Part shown: positions 17,662-25,947 of the stretch, in pieces | Position numbering within the stretch: position 1 is the stretch's first letter | Layout of the letters: every line of letters starts with the position of its first letter | Source of the DNA: an uncultured candidate division WPS-2 bacterium | GTDB lineage: Bacteria; Vulcanimicrobiota; Vulcanimicrobiia; Vulcanimicrobiales; Vulcanimicrobiaceae | NCBI GenBank assembly: GCA_937927945.1 | Contig: CALEYW010000046.1 | Span: forward strand, 124,001 to 188,000 | Direction of reading: 5' to 3' | DNA: 64,000 bases | Notes under the pieces: generated by a model | The model's input: only the letters and a program-made list of their open reading frames with translations | Told to the model about the DNA's origin: nothing | Database searches by the model: none | Made by a program: the position numbers and the translations under genes

Positions 17662-17867
17662 TGCGCGTTCCGACGGCAGAGGAGCTCGCGGCGATCGCCG
17701 CCGCGTACCTGTCGATCTCGCGCGCGGTGGCTCCGAGTGCGCAACCGGCGGCGGCACCGTCGCGCTGGCGGCTTGCGGGCCGCCTACCGGTCGCGGACGC
17801 CGCGCAGGCCCGCAGCGCGGCGCGCTCCGCATCGCGCTGGACCATCGCAGGCCGGCTCGATGACTGA
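17661..17867 (+). CDS. acyl-CoA carboxylase epsilon-like subunit
   Basis: A 68-residue protein starting with RVPTAEELAAIAAAY and ending with two W-x-(I/L)-AGRL blocks (SRWRLAGRLP and SRWTIAGRLDD). The start block and the C-terminal Trp are what I know from the small epsilon subunits of actinobacterial acyl-CoA carboxylases, which stabilise the alpha-beta complex. Its ATG overlaps the fabI stop by one base, and its end overlaps the biotin carboxylase start by eight, which supports a structural role in that enzyme. The internal duplication of the AGRL block is unusual. The assignment rests on short similarity and context. Confidence 0.5.
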   Translation: MRVPTAEELAAIAAAYLSISRAVAPSAQPAAAPSRWRLAGRLPVADAAQARSAARSASRWTIAGRLDD

Positions 17868-19629
17868 CGCGCCGTTTCGCAAGATTCTCGTCGCGAACCG
17901 CGGCGAGATCGCGATCCGCGTCATGCGCAGCGCGAAGGAGCTCGGGTGCGCGACCGTCGCCGTCTATTCCGATGCGGACCGCGACGCGCTGCACGTTCGT
18001 TACGCGGACGAGGCGTATCATCTCGGAGCGGCCGCGCCGTCACAATCGTATTTGAATGCCGAACGGCTGCTCGACGTCGCCGCGCGCGCGGGGGCCGACG
18101 CGGTTCACCCGGGCTACGGCTTCTTCGCCGAGAACGCCGGCTTCGCGCGGCAAGTCATTGCCGCCGGCATGACGTGGATCGGTCCGCACCCGGACGCGAT
18201 CGACGCGATGGGCGACAAGATTCGCGCCCGGCAAGCGATGGTGGCGGCCGGCGTGCCGGTCGTTCCCGGCGGGACCGACTCGATCGCTGACGGCAACGCC
18301 GCGCGCGCCGCCGCCGAGAAGTACGGTCTGCCGCTGGCGCTCAAAGCATCGGGCGGCGGGGGCGGCAAGGGGCTGAAGGTCGCGCGCACCGTCGACGAGC
18401 TCGAATCCGCCTTTTCGACGGCGCAGCGCGAGGCGATCGCGTACTTCGGCAACCCGACGATCTACGTCGAACGCTACCTCGAGAACCCCAAGCACGTTGA
18501 GCTGCAAGTTCTCGCAGACAAGCAGGGACACGTCGTGCATGTCGGCGAGCGCGACTGTTCGCTGCAGCGCCGTCACCAGAAACTCTGGGAAGAGGCACCC
18601 GCCCAGATCAGTGCCGCGGTGCGCGACGGGATGCGCGCCGCCGGCGTGCAGGCGGCGCGGGCGATTGGGTATGACTCGGCGGGAACGATCGAGTGTCTGG
18701 TCAGCGGCGACGCGTTCTATTTCCTCGAGATGAACACGCGCATCCAAGTCGAGCACACCGTCTCCGAGGAGATCTCCGGGATCGACCTCGTGCGCGAACA
18801 GATCCTCGTCGCGGCGGGCCGGCCGCTCTCGTTCGAACAGGACGACATCACCTTTCGCGGCCACGCGATCGAAGTGCGGGTCAACGCCGAAGACCCCTCG
18901 CAAGGCTTCCGCCCGGCTCCGGGGACCCTCACGCGCTACAAAGAGCCGGGCGGCTTCGGCGTTCGCGTCGATTCCGCCGCCTACCCCGGATTCACGATCA
19001 CGGCCGACTACGATTCGATGATCGCGAAACTCATCGTGCGCGGTCGCACGCGCGCCGAGGCACTGGCACGAATGGGCCGCGCGATCGACGAGTACGTGAT
19101 CGACGGCGTCCCGACGACGTTGCCGCTGCTGCGCGCGCTGGTCGATTTCGAACCGGTGCGCGACGCATCGTACGGGACGGCGACGCTCGAGCCGTTCGCA
19201 GCATCGCTCGCGCAGGTTGCACAAGACGCCGGCGAAGCGGACTCCCACCCCGCAGAGCCGCTCGATGCACCGGATACGATCCGGGTCGAGGTGAACGACC
19301 GGCTGTTCCGCGTTCGCTTCGTCGATCTGCCGATCGCGCCGGGCGCGGTGCAGAACGGCGCGGCCAAAGCGCTGCCGAAGAAAGGCGGCGCTTCCCGCAA
19401 GGCGACGGCCGCAGCGGGGAACGACGTCGTCGCGCCGATGCACGGCGTCGTCGTCGAGATGCCGGTCGCGGCCGGTGCGACGGTCGCCGCAGGGGACGTC
19501 GTGGCGGTGATCGAGGCGATGAAGATGATGAACGAAATCCGCGCTCACAAAGCGGGCACGGTCGGCGCCGTCCACGTCGCCGCCGGCGCAACGGTCGAAG
19601 CGCGCACACCGCTGCTCACGATCGGCTGA
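17860..19629 (+). CDS. acyl-CoA carboxylase biotin carboxylase/BCCP (alpha) subunit
   Basis: A 589-residue two-function subunit. Residues 1-450 form the biotin carboxylase (FRKILVANRGEIAIRVMRSA, ATP-grasp loop ASGGGGGKGLK, RDCSLQRRHQKLWEEAP, EMNTRIQVEH). A Pro/Ala-rich linker follows, and the last 75 residues form the biotin carrier domain with EAMKMMN near residue 555, where the Lys is biotinylated. It charges biotin with bicarbonate for the carboxyltransferase encoded 3.4 kb upstream, giving an acetyl- or propionyl-CoA carboxylase. It is third in the fabI operon. Confidence 0.95.
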   Translation: MTDAPFRKILVANRGEIAIRVMRSAKELGCATVAVYSDADRDALHVRYADEAYHLGAAAPSQSYLNAERLLDVAARAGADAVHPGYGFFAENAGFARQVIAAGMTWIGPHPDAIDAMGDKIRARQAMVAAGVPVVPGGTDSIADGNAARAAAEKYGLPLALKASGGGGGKGLKVARTVDELESAFSTAQREAIAYFGNPTIYVERYLENPKHVELQVLADKQGHVVHVGERDCSLQRRHQKLWEEAPAQISAAVRDGMRAAGVQAARAIGYDSAGTIECLVSGDAFYFLEMNTRIQVEHTVSEEISGIDLVREQILVAAGRPLSFEQDDITFRGHAIEVRVNAEDPSQGFRPAPGTLTRYKEPGGFGVRVDSAAYPGFTITADYDSMIAKLIVRGRTRAEALARMGRAIDEYVIDGVPTTLPLLRALVDFEPVRDASYGTATLEPFAASLAQVAQDAGEADSHPAEPLDAPDTIRVEVNDRLFRVRFVDLPIAPGAVQNGAAKALPKKGGASRKATAAAGNDVVAPMHGVVVEMPVAAGATVAAGDVVAVIEAMKMMNEIRAHKAGTVGAVHVAAGATVEARTPLLTIG

Positions 19630-20015
19630 TGTTCGACCGCATCCTGCGCATCGCGCTCGCCTGTGGCCTCGCGATCGACGCCTTCGTCGGCCTGCTGGCG
19701 CTCTTCGCGCAGCCGCTGATCGAACCGATCCTCGACATCCCGGTGAAAGACCCGGCACTCACCACGATCTACGGCGGCGCACTGCTCGTCATCGTCGGTA
19801 TCTACGCCCTCGCGCTGCGTGACCCGGTGCGATGGCGACCGTTGCTATGGCTATGCGCGTTGGATCAATTTCTGGGCGTGCTGCTCCCGGCGCTCGAGAT
19901 CGCGCGCGGACACGCGCCGGCAACCGCCAAGACGCTCGGCCCGATACCGTTCCAGCTGGCGCTCGTCGCGATGTACCTCACGGGCGCAGCGCGCAAACAA
20001 GCTAGCAATCGGTAG
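19629..20015 (+). CDS. small four-helix membrane protein
   Basis: A 128-residue integral membrane protein with four hydrophobic segments (RIALACGLAIDAFVGLLALF, TTIYGGALLVIVGIYALAL, PLLWLCALDQFLGVLLPAL, FQLALVAMYLTGAA). No family is recognised. The ATG overlaps the biotin carboxylase stop by one base, so it ends the fabI operon, but nothing else links it to fatty acid synthesis. Confidence 0.65.
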   Translation: MFDRILRIALACGLAIDAFVGLLALFAQPLIEPILDIPVKDPALTTIYGGALLVIVGIYALALRDPVRWRPLLWLCALDQFLGVLLPALEIARGHAPATAKTLGPIPFQLALVAMYLTGAARKQASNR

Positions 20016-20046
20016 CCGTTACCCTACAACGAACTTCTGACAGCAC

Positions 20047-20100
20047 GCTCACGTAAGTGAGCAATTGTGACCAGACGTCGAGGCGTCGGTTGTCTATACT
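20047..20100 (+). promoter_or_regulatory. hairpin and near-leaderless promoter
   Basis: A perfect stem GCTCAC/GTGAGC with a GTAA loop (20047-20062) lies in the 94-base gap after the fabI operon. Further on, TATACT at 20095-20100 is a good -10 box only nine bases before the ATG at 20110. A start of transcription 6-8 bases after it would give an mRNA with almost no leader. No good -35 box sits 17 bases before it. Confidence 0.45.
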
Positions 20101-20109
20101 CCGAGACCT

Positions 20110-21417
20110 ATGCATGCTTGGCTTATTAGGCCCAATTCGATAGGGACAGTAGCCGCGAAGCGCTTGGCTGCGGCGTCGCTTCTCGTTCTGCTTTTTTGCG
20201 GGTCCGCGGCCAACGCGCATGCCGCTTCGCCGGACTTCGGCAGCCCGCCCGCGGGCGAGTTTCCGATCCTCTACAACGATCATACGGTCTATTCCACGCC
20301 CGACATTCTCAAGCAGCGGCGCGTGCTTGCCGCGCTGGTCAGGAACGGCCGAATCTACGTGCCGCTGCGCAGCATGTTCGAGCAGATGGGCGCCACCGTC
20401 TCGGCGTCCGCCGACGGCAAGAAGGTCACCGCCGACAAGCCGGGCGCGAGCGTCTCGGTCACGGTCGGCAACCCCGAGGTCGTCATCAACGGCGAGACGC
20501 GGCCGCTCGACGTGCCGCCGATCCTCTACAAGGGAATCGTGCTCGTCCCGGTGCGCGTGATCTCAGAAGCGCTGGGCGCGTACGTCCAGTGGGTGCCCGA
20601 CCGCCGCATCGTCGTCGTGCGCTACATTCCCGCACCCGTCGCGCCGCCACCGGCGGCTACGCCGGTGCCCACCCCGATGCCGACCGCTCCGCCGATCGCA
20701 CCGACCCCCAAGCCCACGCCGACGCCGGTGCCGACGGAGCCGTCCTATCACGCTTTCGTCCAAGCCGCGTTCTCGGCAGCCAAGAATTACAACGAGTTCT
20801 CGGCCGGTCAGTGGTGCGACCAATCGTATCTGGTGAGCGGAGCGTACGCCCCGAAGAACTCAGCGCTCGCCGTGAAAGTCGACTTCCGTCAATACGCGTA
20901 CGTCACGAGCGACAATCTCACCAACTCGCTCGGCAACCACTATACGCAGTTCGCGACCATCGACGGCGGCGTCGCATTCACGCCCGTATTCCTGGGGCGG
21001 CAGAGCAGCTTGGATGCGCGCTTGGAGTATCAGATCGCGGCTCCGCGCATCTACGTCGGCGTGGGATACGTCCACACCGCCAACAACTTCGGCTACCCGC
21101 AGCTGAACGGCCTCGGTGCCGGCATCGAAAAGCTGCCCGATCTGCGGTCGGGACTGAGCCTCTTCGGCTCGGCGTTCTATTATCCGAGCGCGCGCGGCAA
21201 CTACACGATCACGAACTCCGCGAGCATAAACGCCGGCAAGACGTATCGGCAGCAGTACCAGATTCTGAAAGCCGACATCGGTCTGGCGTACGTCCCGGGC
21301 CATTCACCCGTGTATCTTTACGGTGGTCTCACCGCCGACCGGTATACCGCGAAACAGAACGCACCGATCGGTCAGACGCATGACGGTCCATACATCGGCC
21401 TCGGCGTGAAGCTCTAA
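20110..21417 (+). CDS. stalk-domain protein with barrel-like C-terminal domain
   Basis: A 435-residue exported protein. After a signal peptide (residues about 17-40, LAAASLLVLLFCGSAANAHA) comes a copper-amine-oxidase N-terminal-like stalk domain (about 55-172): RNGRIYVPLRSMFEQMGATV and a second half GIVLVPVRVISEALGAYVQW. A Pro/Thr linker (175-212) leads to a C-terminal domain of alternating aromatic beta strands (LEYQIAAPRIYVGVGYVHTA, ending YIGLGVKL), typical of outer-membrane beta barrels, where a final aromatic or Leu closes the protein. So it may tie the peptidoglycan or surface to an outer-membrane barrel. No copper ligands are evident. The next surface lipoprotein starts 21 bases later. 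Confidence 0.75.
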   Translation: MHAWLIRPNSIGTVAAKRLAAASLLVLLFCGSAANAHAASPDFGSPPAGEFPILYNDHTVYSTPDILKQRRVLAALVRNGRIYVPLRSMFEQMGATVSASADGKKVTADKPGASVSVTVGNPEVVINGETRPLDVPPILYKGIVLVPVRVISEALGAYVQWVPDRRIVVVRYIPAPVAPPPAATPVPTPMPTAPPIAPTPKPTPTPVPTEPSYHAFVQAAFSAAKNYNEFSAGQWCDQSYLVSGAYAPKNSALAVKVDFRQYAYVTSDNLTNSLGNHYTQFATIDGGVAFTPVFLGRQSSLDARLEYQIAAPRIYVGVGYVHTANNFGYPQLNGLGAGIEKLPDLRSGLSLFGSAFYYPSARGNYTITNSASINAGKTYRQQYQILKADIGLAYVPGHSPVYLYGGLTADRYTAKQNAPIGQTHDGPYIGLGVKL

Positions 21418-21438
21418 GCGAACGTGAGGACGATACAC

Positions 21439-22419
21439 ATGCTCAAGACCCCGCGCTTCTTCAACGCCCGACGGTTCGCCGCGCTGGCTGCGCTCGTGTC
21501 CCTTGCCTCGTGCAGCGGCGGCGGGTGCGGCAATTGCACCGTACCTGCCTTCAACAACGCGACTCCGGGCCCGGCTCCCACAGGAACGCCGCTCCCTCCG
21601 GGCGTTACGCCGACACCGACGCCAACGCCGCTCCCCCCGGGCGTTACCCCGACACCGACGCCAACGCCGCTCCCTCCGGGGGTTACGCCGACGCCGACGC
21701 CGACACTAACGCCAACACCCACTGCGACACCAACGCCGGGTCCCGTCGCGCTCTCATGCGCGCAGAACGCGACCCTGCCGAACCAATCCGTCTCGCTCGG
21801 AGCGAACGCCGTCAGTTTCGCCGTGCTCGCCGGCTCCACGGCCACGAACGGCGGAATCGCCACCATCAACGGCGATCTCGGCGTGAGTCCGGGTAGCGCG
21901 CAGACCGGATTCGGGCCGGGAACGACCGGAACGGTGAACGGCTCGATTTTCCTCGCCGTGCCGTACGCGGCCAACGCGCAGTTGGATCTGACCAACGCCT
22001 ACAACCAGGCTGCCGGACGGCCCGCCACGGTCACGTACGTCGGCGGCACCGATATCGGCGGGCGCACGCTCCCGGCCGGCGTCTACAAATCAGCGTCGAC
22101 ACTGTTCATCACCGGACCGCTCGTGCTCGATGGCGGCGGTAACCCCAACGCCGTGTTCATCTTCCAGATCGGGTCCGGCTTGACGACGGCGGTCGGCAGC
22201 ACCGTCGCGCTGATCGGCCTTGCGAACCCGTGCAACGTCTTCTGGCAGGTCGGCAGTTCGGCAACCATCAACGGCAATTCGTTCAGCGGCAACATCCTGG
22301 CGTTTTCATCGATCACGCTGGGCCTCACCACGACGATCAACGGGAGAGCGTTGGCACAGAACGCCGCGGTAACGATACCGATTAATGCCGTCGATACGAT
22401 CAACAGACCTGGCCCATAA
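21439..22419 (+). CDS. DUF3494 ice-binding-like lipoprotein
   Basis: A 326-residue surface lipoprotein. The lipobox LASC follows a signal peptide, so Cys becomes the lipidated N-terminus. A Thr-Pro linker encoded by 39-base repeats (residues about 50-105) leads to a DUF3494 domain: FAVLAGSTATNGGIATINGDLGV near its start, then AGVYKSASTLFITGPLVLDG and FQIGSGLTTAVGS, the regular beta-solenoid pattern of this family. Some members bind ice; others act in adhesion. GAGGA at 21425-21430, eight bases before this ATG, favours it over the GTG at 21424. It is probably co-transcribed with the stalk-domain gene and ends at a strong terminator. Confidence 0.88.
   Translation: MLKTPRFFNARRFAALAALVSLASCSGGGCGNCTVPAFNNATPGPAPTGTPLPPGVTPTPTPTPLPPGVTPTPTPTPLPPGVTPTPTPTLTPTPTATPTPGPVALSCAQNATLPNQSVSLGANAVSFAVLAGSTATNGGIATINGDLGVSPGSAQTGFGPGTTGTVNGSIFLAVPYAANAQLDLTNAYNQAAGRPATVTYVGGTDIGGRTLPAGVYKSASTLFITGPLVLDGGGNPNAVFIFQIGSGLTTAVGSTVALIGLANPCNVFWQVGSSATINGNSFSGNILAFSSITLGLTTTINGRALAQNAAVTIPINAVDTINRPGP
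21589..21705 (+). repeat. three tandem 39-base repeats coding for a Pro-Thr linker
   Basis: Three nearly identical copies of a 39-base unit (21589-21627, 21628-21666, 21667-21705) encode PLPPGVTPTPTPT three times. The copies differ at only a few third positions. Copy number could change by slippage and so vary the length of the surface linker. Confidence 0.9.
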
Positions 22420-22450
22420 GGGAGACGACCCCCAACACGTCTCCCTAGCG

Positions 22451-22496
22451 AAGACCGTCCGTGAGAAACGCTCACGGGCGGTCTTTGTCTTTTTCG
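22451..22496 (+). terminator. strong intrinsic terminator
   Basis: The arms AAGACCGTCCGTGAG and CTCACGGGCGGTCTT form a 15-base-pair stem with one G-U pair and an AAACG loop, followed by TGTCTTTTTC. This is a classical Rho-independent terminator for the two surface-protein genes upstream. It lies just before the end of the convergent hipA-like gene. Confidence 0.92.
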
Positions 22497-22520
22497 GGCG
22501 GTGTCGAGCGCGGCGCTAAG

Positions 22521-23780
22521 CTAGGCCAGTTCGCCGAGTTTATTCGCGGCCGCTGAGATCGCACGTGACGTTGCGGTTCGCGTCGCCACGGAGAGGTCGT
22601 AGTCGGCTGCAAACTTCTCGAAGAGCTCGACGCCTCCAAGAACCTCAGCAACGATGGCGCGCACGCGCCTGGGCTTGATGTCGTGTGCGCTCGCGACGAC
22701 TTTCACGGCTCGCGCGCTGACGTTGCGGCCCTCGCCGGCCACGGCAAGATAGTGTTCGCCGCCGGGACCCGACGAATTCGACAGATCGTACGCCGGCGCA
22801 AGCGCCCAGCGTTTGGTGAGGTGATCGTAGATGAAGGCGTGCTGCTTTGCATGGTCATCGCGATTGTGCGCAACGACGTTGAACACCATGCGGCGAAACA
22901 TCTCCTCGACTTCTTGCTGGTCGCGCGTGACGGCCCTCACGAGGCGGAGAAGATTGTCGTAGTCGATCGCGGGCACGCTCCAATCAATCTCGAGAACACC
23001 GGCTGCGGAGATGACGTGCTTTCGGACTGCGCCTGCTCCGCGGTCGAAGCGCTTCGATGCGAAGTATCCTGGGCCGCGTTTGGCCGCAATGAGCCGGTGA
23101 TCGGGCACGCGCAGCCCGGCTGCGCGTGCGATCGCCGCATACGCGGCCTCGAGCGGGCCGATATCGGGCACGTCGCGCGAGTTCGCAAACTTGACGAGCC
23201 ATGCGTCGTAGCCGTCGGGGATATCCCCGACGCCGGACCGCGCTTCGCCTCGGTCGTTCAGCGCGACCAGAACCTTCGGACGAGCGCCGCCGGACGACCC
23301 TCCGAGACGCTCCAGCTCCAGGAGGACGTCGCTGTCGCGTCCCTCGAGAATCTCATGTGCTTCGAACGCCAGGAGGTCAAGGTCGACGATGTCGTCGCCC
23401 TGGTCCGAAACCGCGGGGCGGTACGCCATCGCGCCCATTGCGCGTTCGCCAACCAGAGCCAGATGCTCCAGTCCCGTCAGCGAGTCGAAATCGAGGCCTG
23501 CGCGCGCGCAACGTCTGCGCATGAGTTCACGTCCCCATGCATCAGGTAAGCTGTCGGCAAAAACGCCATGCAGCCCCTCGAATGTCCGCGGGTTTCTCGC
23601 CGGAATCGGTTCCCGCGACGGCGTTTCCCAAAGCGGGTTCAACGAAAGCCCGGCGCTGATGAAGGCTGCGTCGTACTCGAAAACCGCACCGCCGCGATCC
23701 ATAGCGAGCCGCCCGACAGGGATGCGCTTCGCGCCGACGATCATTTCAACATACAGCGGCGAGGTTGAGGGCAGTTTCAT
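22521..23780 (-). CDS. hipA: HipA-like serine/threonine kinase toxin
   Basis: A 419-residue HipA-family kinase. The N-terminal subdomain holds GRLAMDRGGAVFEYD and the middle FEGLHGVFADSLPDAWG; the phosphate-binding loop region reads RLGGSSGGARPKVL; the catalytic block FNVVAHNRDDHAKQHAF near residue 303 carries the HipA Asp and Asn, and LAPAYDLS near 328 the metal-binding Asp. HipA kinases phosphorylate aminoacyl-tRNA synthetases and cause growth arrest or persistence. It lies after the HipB-like gene with an ATGA overlap, the usual order of antitoxin then toxin. Confidence 0.92.
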   Translation of the reverse strand: MKLPSTSPLYVEMIVGAKRIPVGRLAMDRGGAVFEYDAAFISAGLSLNPLWETPSREPIPARNPRTFEGLHGVFADSLPDAWGRELMRRRCARAGLDFDSLTGLEHLALVGERAMGAMAYRPAVSDQGDDIVDLDLLAFEAHEILEGRDSDVLLELERLGGSSGGARPKVLVALNDRGEARSGVGDIPDGYDAWLVKFANSRDVPDIGPLEAAYAAIARAAGLRVPDHRLIAAKRGPGYFASKRFDRGAGAVRKHVISAAGVLEIDWSVPAIDYDNLLRLVRAVTRDQQEVEEMFRRMVFNVVAHNRDDHAKQHAFIYDHLTKRWALAPAYDLSNSSGPGGEHYLAVAGEGRNVSARAVKVVASAHDIKPRRVRAIVAEVLGGVELFEKFAADYDLSVATRTATSRAISAAANKLGELA

Positions 23781-24115
23781 CGGACCCTGCGCACCGGGGA
23801 TCTGCGCTTCGCTGAAGACAGGATGTCATCGACCGAGCGAGTTTGCGAACCGGCGAAGAGGTGCGCGAGGCCGGAAGCAGCCCCGAGCGCAATCGCAATT
23901 TTGACCAATGCGTCGAAGCCGATGAGACCGGTCGATTCGAAACGACTGATCGTCGCCTGCGTGACCCCAGCAGCGCGTGCAAGGTCGGTTTGCCTCATGG
24001 AGCGAGTAAGGCGCAGCTCGCGGGCGCGCACGGCTACTTGGCGGCGGATCTCCGCCGGCGTATAGAGCCTAGCATCGAAATACGCATCATTAGAGGCCAT
24101 TTCTGAACTTAGCAT
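23777..24115 (-). CDS. hipB: HipB-like HTH antitoxin
   Basis: A 112-residue Xre-type DNA-binding protein. The helix-turn-helix is MRQTDLARAAGVTQATISRFESTG, followed by ALVKIAIALGA. The basic C-terminal tail (SSAKRRSPVRRVR) overlaps the kinase start. It should bind the HipA-like kinase and repress the operon. Either the ATG at 24115 or that at 24100 could be used; neither has a ribosome binding site, in line with a leaderless or nearly leaderless mRNA. Confidence 0.85.
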   Translation of the reverse strand: MLSSEMASNDAYFDARLYTPAEIRRQVAVRARELRLTRSMRQTDLARAAGVTQATISRFESTGLIGFDALVKIAIALGAASGLAHLFAGSQTRSVDDILSSAKRRSPVRRVR

Positions 24116-24133
24116 ATCATATTTCGATATTAT
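24113..24133 (-). promoter_or_regulatory. AT-rich promoter/operator of hipBA
   Basis: An AT island in GC-rich sequence at the start of hipB. ATATC (24114-24118) and GATAT (24126-24130) form an inverted repeat that overlaps a TAATAT -10-like box (24127-24132, minus strand). The box ends 11 bases before the hipB ATG. Such overlap is what autorepression by a HipB-type protein would need. Confidence 0.4.
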
Positions 24134-24184
24134 CCGCCCGTCCCGACACCCTTAGCCTCGGGCCTACCGCCTGGAGCCTGCCGC

Positions 24185-24928
24185 TTAGACCCAGCGGAAG
24201 GTTCGGGCGCTGATCACCGTCCCCGCGATCATCCAGACGAGGAGGGCGGCGATCCAAACCCCGTAGTGGGTCAGCGACGCCCCGGAAATCGAGACGTCGC
24301 GAAGGATGTCGATGAACTCCGTCGACGGCAAGAGGCGCAGTGCCGAGCTGACGGCGTGCGGGAAACGATCGATCGGGACGTACGCATCGGAGAGGAACGC
24401 CAACGGCACGGTGAGGATCGATGCGATGTTGTTCGCACTCTCCGTCGTGCGCGTCACGGCTCCGATGATCGTGCCGAGCGAGACGAACGTCGCCGTCCCG
24501 AGCAGCAGAATCGCCAGGATCTCGAGCGGATTCCCGAGCAGGCGCACGTGGAACAGCAGCGCGCCGGCGGCGATCAGCAAGACCGCCTGCGCCGCCAGGA
24601 GCGTCATGCGGTAGACGACCAGCGACGCGAAGAACACCGAGGCCGGCATCGGCGTAATGTAGACCCGGCGCAACAGATGCTTCTCGCGGAAGGTCGCCAG
24701 CATCACGCCGACGCCCCAAAAGCCCGAGCTGAGCACTTGGGCGCCGATGATTCCGGGCACGAGAAAGGCCGACGAACGCGACGTCGTGCCGTCCGAGAAC
24801 GCGTACGAGAACAGCACCAGAAAAAAGACCGGCATCACCAGGGTCCAGAAGATCATCTCGCCGTCACGCCGGAAATACCACATGAAGTGCATCTTCGTCT
24901 GCACGAGGAACATCCGCAGCAGGGTCAT
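24185..24928 (-). CDS. ABC-2 type transporter permease
   Basis: A 247-residue ABC-2 family membrane subunit with six hydrophobic segments, including FWTLVMPVFFLVLFSYAF near the N-terminus and LVPGIIGAQVLSSGFWGVGV. The conserved ABC-2 segment SLGTIIGAVTRTTESANNI lies in the C-terminal half. With the ATPase it would form an exporter for a drug, lipid or polysaccharide; the substrate is unknown. The ATG overlaps the ATPase stop (ATGA). Confidence 0.88.
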   Translation of the reverse strand: MTLLRMFLVQTKMHFMWYFRRDGEMIFWTLVMPVFFLVLFSYAFSDGTTSRSSAFLVPGIIGAQVLSSGFWGVGVMLATFREKHLLRRVYITPMPASVFFASLVVYRMTLLAAQAVLLIAAGALLFHVRLLGNPLEILAILLLGTATFVSLGTIIGAVTRTTESANNIASILTVPLAFLSDAYVPIDRFPHAVSSALRLLPSTEFIDILRDVSISGASLTHYGVWIAALLVWMIAGTVISARTFRWV

Positions 24929-25848
24929 GCGGCCTCTCCGATCGTCTCGCCGGTGATCGCGATGAAGGCGTCCTCGAGGGTCGGGCGGTGCATGTCGAGC
25001 GACGTGATCTTGGCGTTCATCGAATTCGCGCGAGTCACGACCGCTGCGAGCGCCAGGCCGGGTTCGGTACGGGTCGCGAGCTTCCACTCGGTGCCCGTGC
25101 GTGTCCACCTTCCGAGGTTCTGCAGGGCGTCATCGGGCGCGAATCCTTCGGCTTCGATGCTCACCGTCGCGTCGCCGCCGTGGCGTGCGACGAGCTCGGC
25201 CGGCGCGTCCTCGGCGACGATCTTCCCGCGCTGCACGATGCAGATCCGGTCGCTCAATCGTTCGGCTTCCTCGATGTAGTGGGTCGTGAGGACGATCGTC
25301 TTTCCGGCGGCGCGCAGGCGTTCGACCTCGCCCCATAGGATGCGCCGGCCGAAAGCGTCCATCCCGGCAGTCGGTTCGTCGAGGAACAGCACCTCGGGAT
25401 CGTGCTGCAGCGCCAGCGCGAGCGCGAGGCGCTGCTGCTCGCCGCCCGACATCTGTGCGACCTGCCGGGTCAGCTTGCCATCGAGCCCGACGCGCGCGGG
25501 CATCTCTGCCGCTCGCGGCGCAATCCCATAGTAGGCTGCGTACAGCTCGAGCACTTCGCGCACGTTCGCTTTCTCCGGCAATGACGTCGCCTGCAGTTGG
25601 ACGCCGATGCGCGGGCGCAGACGCGCCAGTCCCTGCGGCCGCGTCGGATCGAGGCCGAGAACGCGCACGCTGCCGGCGTCCGGCTTGCCGATGCCGATGC
25701 AGCATTCCAGGGTCGTCGTCTTCCCGGCCCCATTTCGCCCGAGCAGTCCGAAGACCGTACCGCGCGGTACCGAGAAGCTTATTCCCGCCACGGCCTCGAG
25801 CGAGCCGTAGCGCCTCACCAGCCCTTCGACGACGATCGCGTCACTCAC
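24925..25848 (-). CDS. ABC transporter ATP-binding protein
   Basis: A 307-residue ABC ATPase of the DrrA/CcmA exporter type. Walker A is GRNGAGKTT near residue 38, the signature is MSGGEQQRLALALAL, Walker B is VLFLDEPTAGMD and the switch region LTTHYIEEAERL. After the nucleotide-binding domain it has the C-terminal extension of about 80 residues common in this group (LEDAFIAITGE). The start is GTG with GGAG upstream. It forms a two-gene exporter with the downstream permease. Confidence 0.92.
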   Translation of the reverse strand: MSDAIVVEGLVRRYGSLEAVAGISFSVPRGTVFGLLGRNGAGKTTTLECCIGIGKPDAGSVRVLGLDPTRPQGLARLRPRIGVQLQATSLPEKANVREVLELYAAYYGIAPRAAEMPARVGLDGKLTRQVAQMSGGEQQRLALALALQHDPEVLFLDEPTAGMDAFGRRILWGEVERLRAAGKTIVLTTHYIEEAERLSDRICIVQRGKIVAEDAPAELVARHGGDATVSIEAEGFAPDDALQNLGRWTRTGTEWKLATRTEPGLALAAVVTRANSMNAKITSLDMHRPTLEDAFIAITGETIGEAA

Positions 25849-25947
25849 GGTGAAGCTCCTTCGCCTTCGTCGCTGAGCCCGGCCTGTAGCCTAGCTTAGG
25901 AGGCGCTCGCCGGCGCTACAGAATCTCGCGGCCCCGTCGAGTTGCGG

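Noticed and set aside
21589..21705. CRISPR-like array of regular repeats.
   Set aside because: No spacers; the units are contiguous and encode a Pro-Thr linker in frame.
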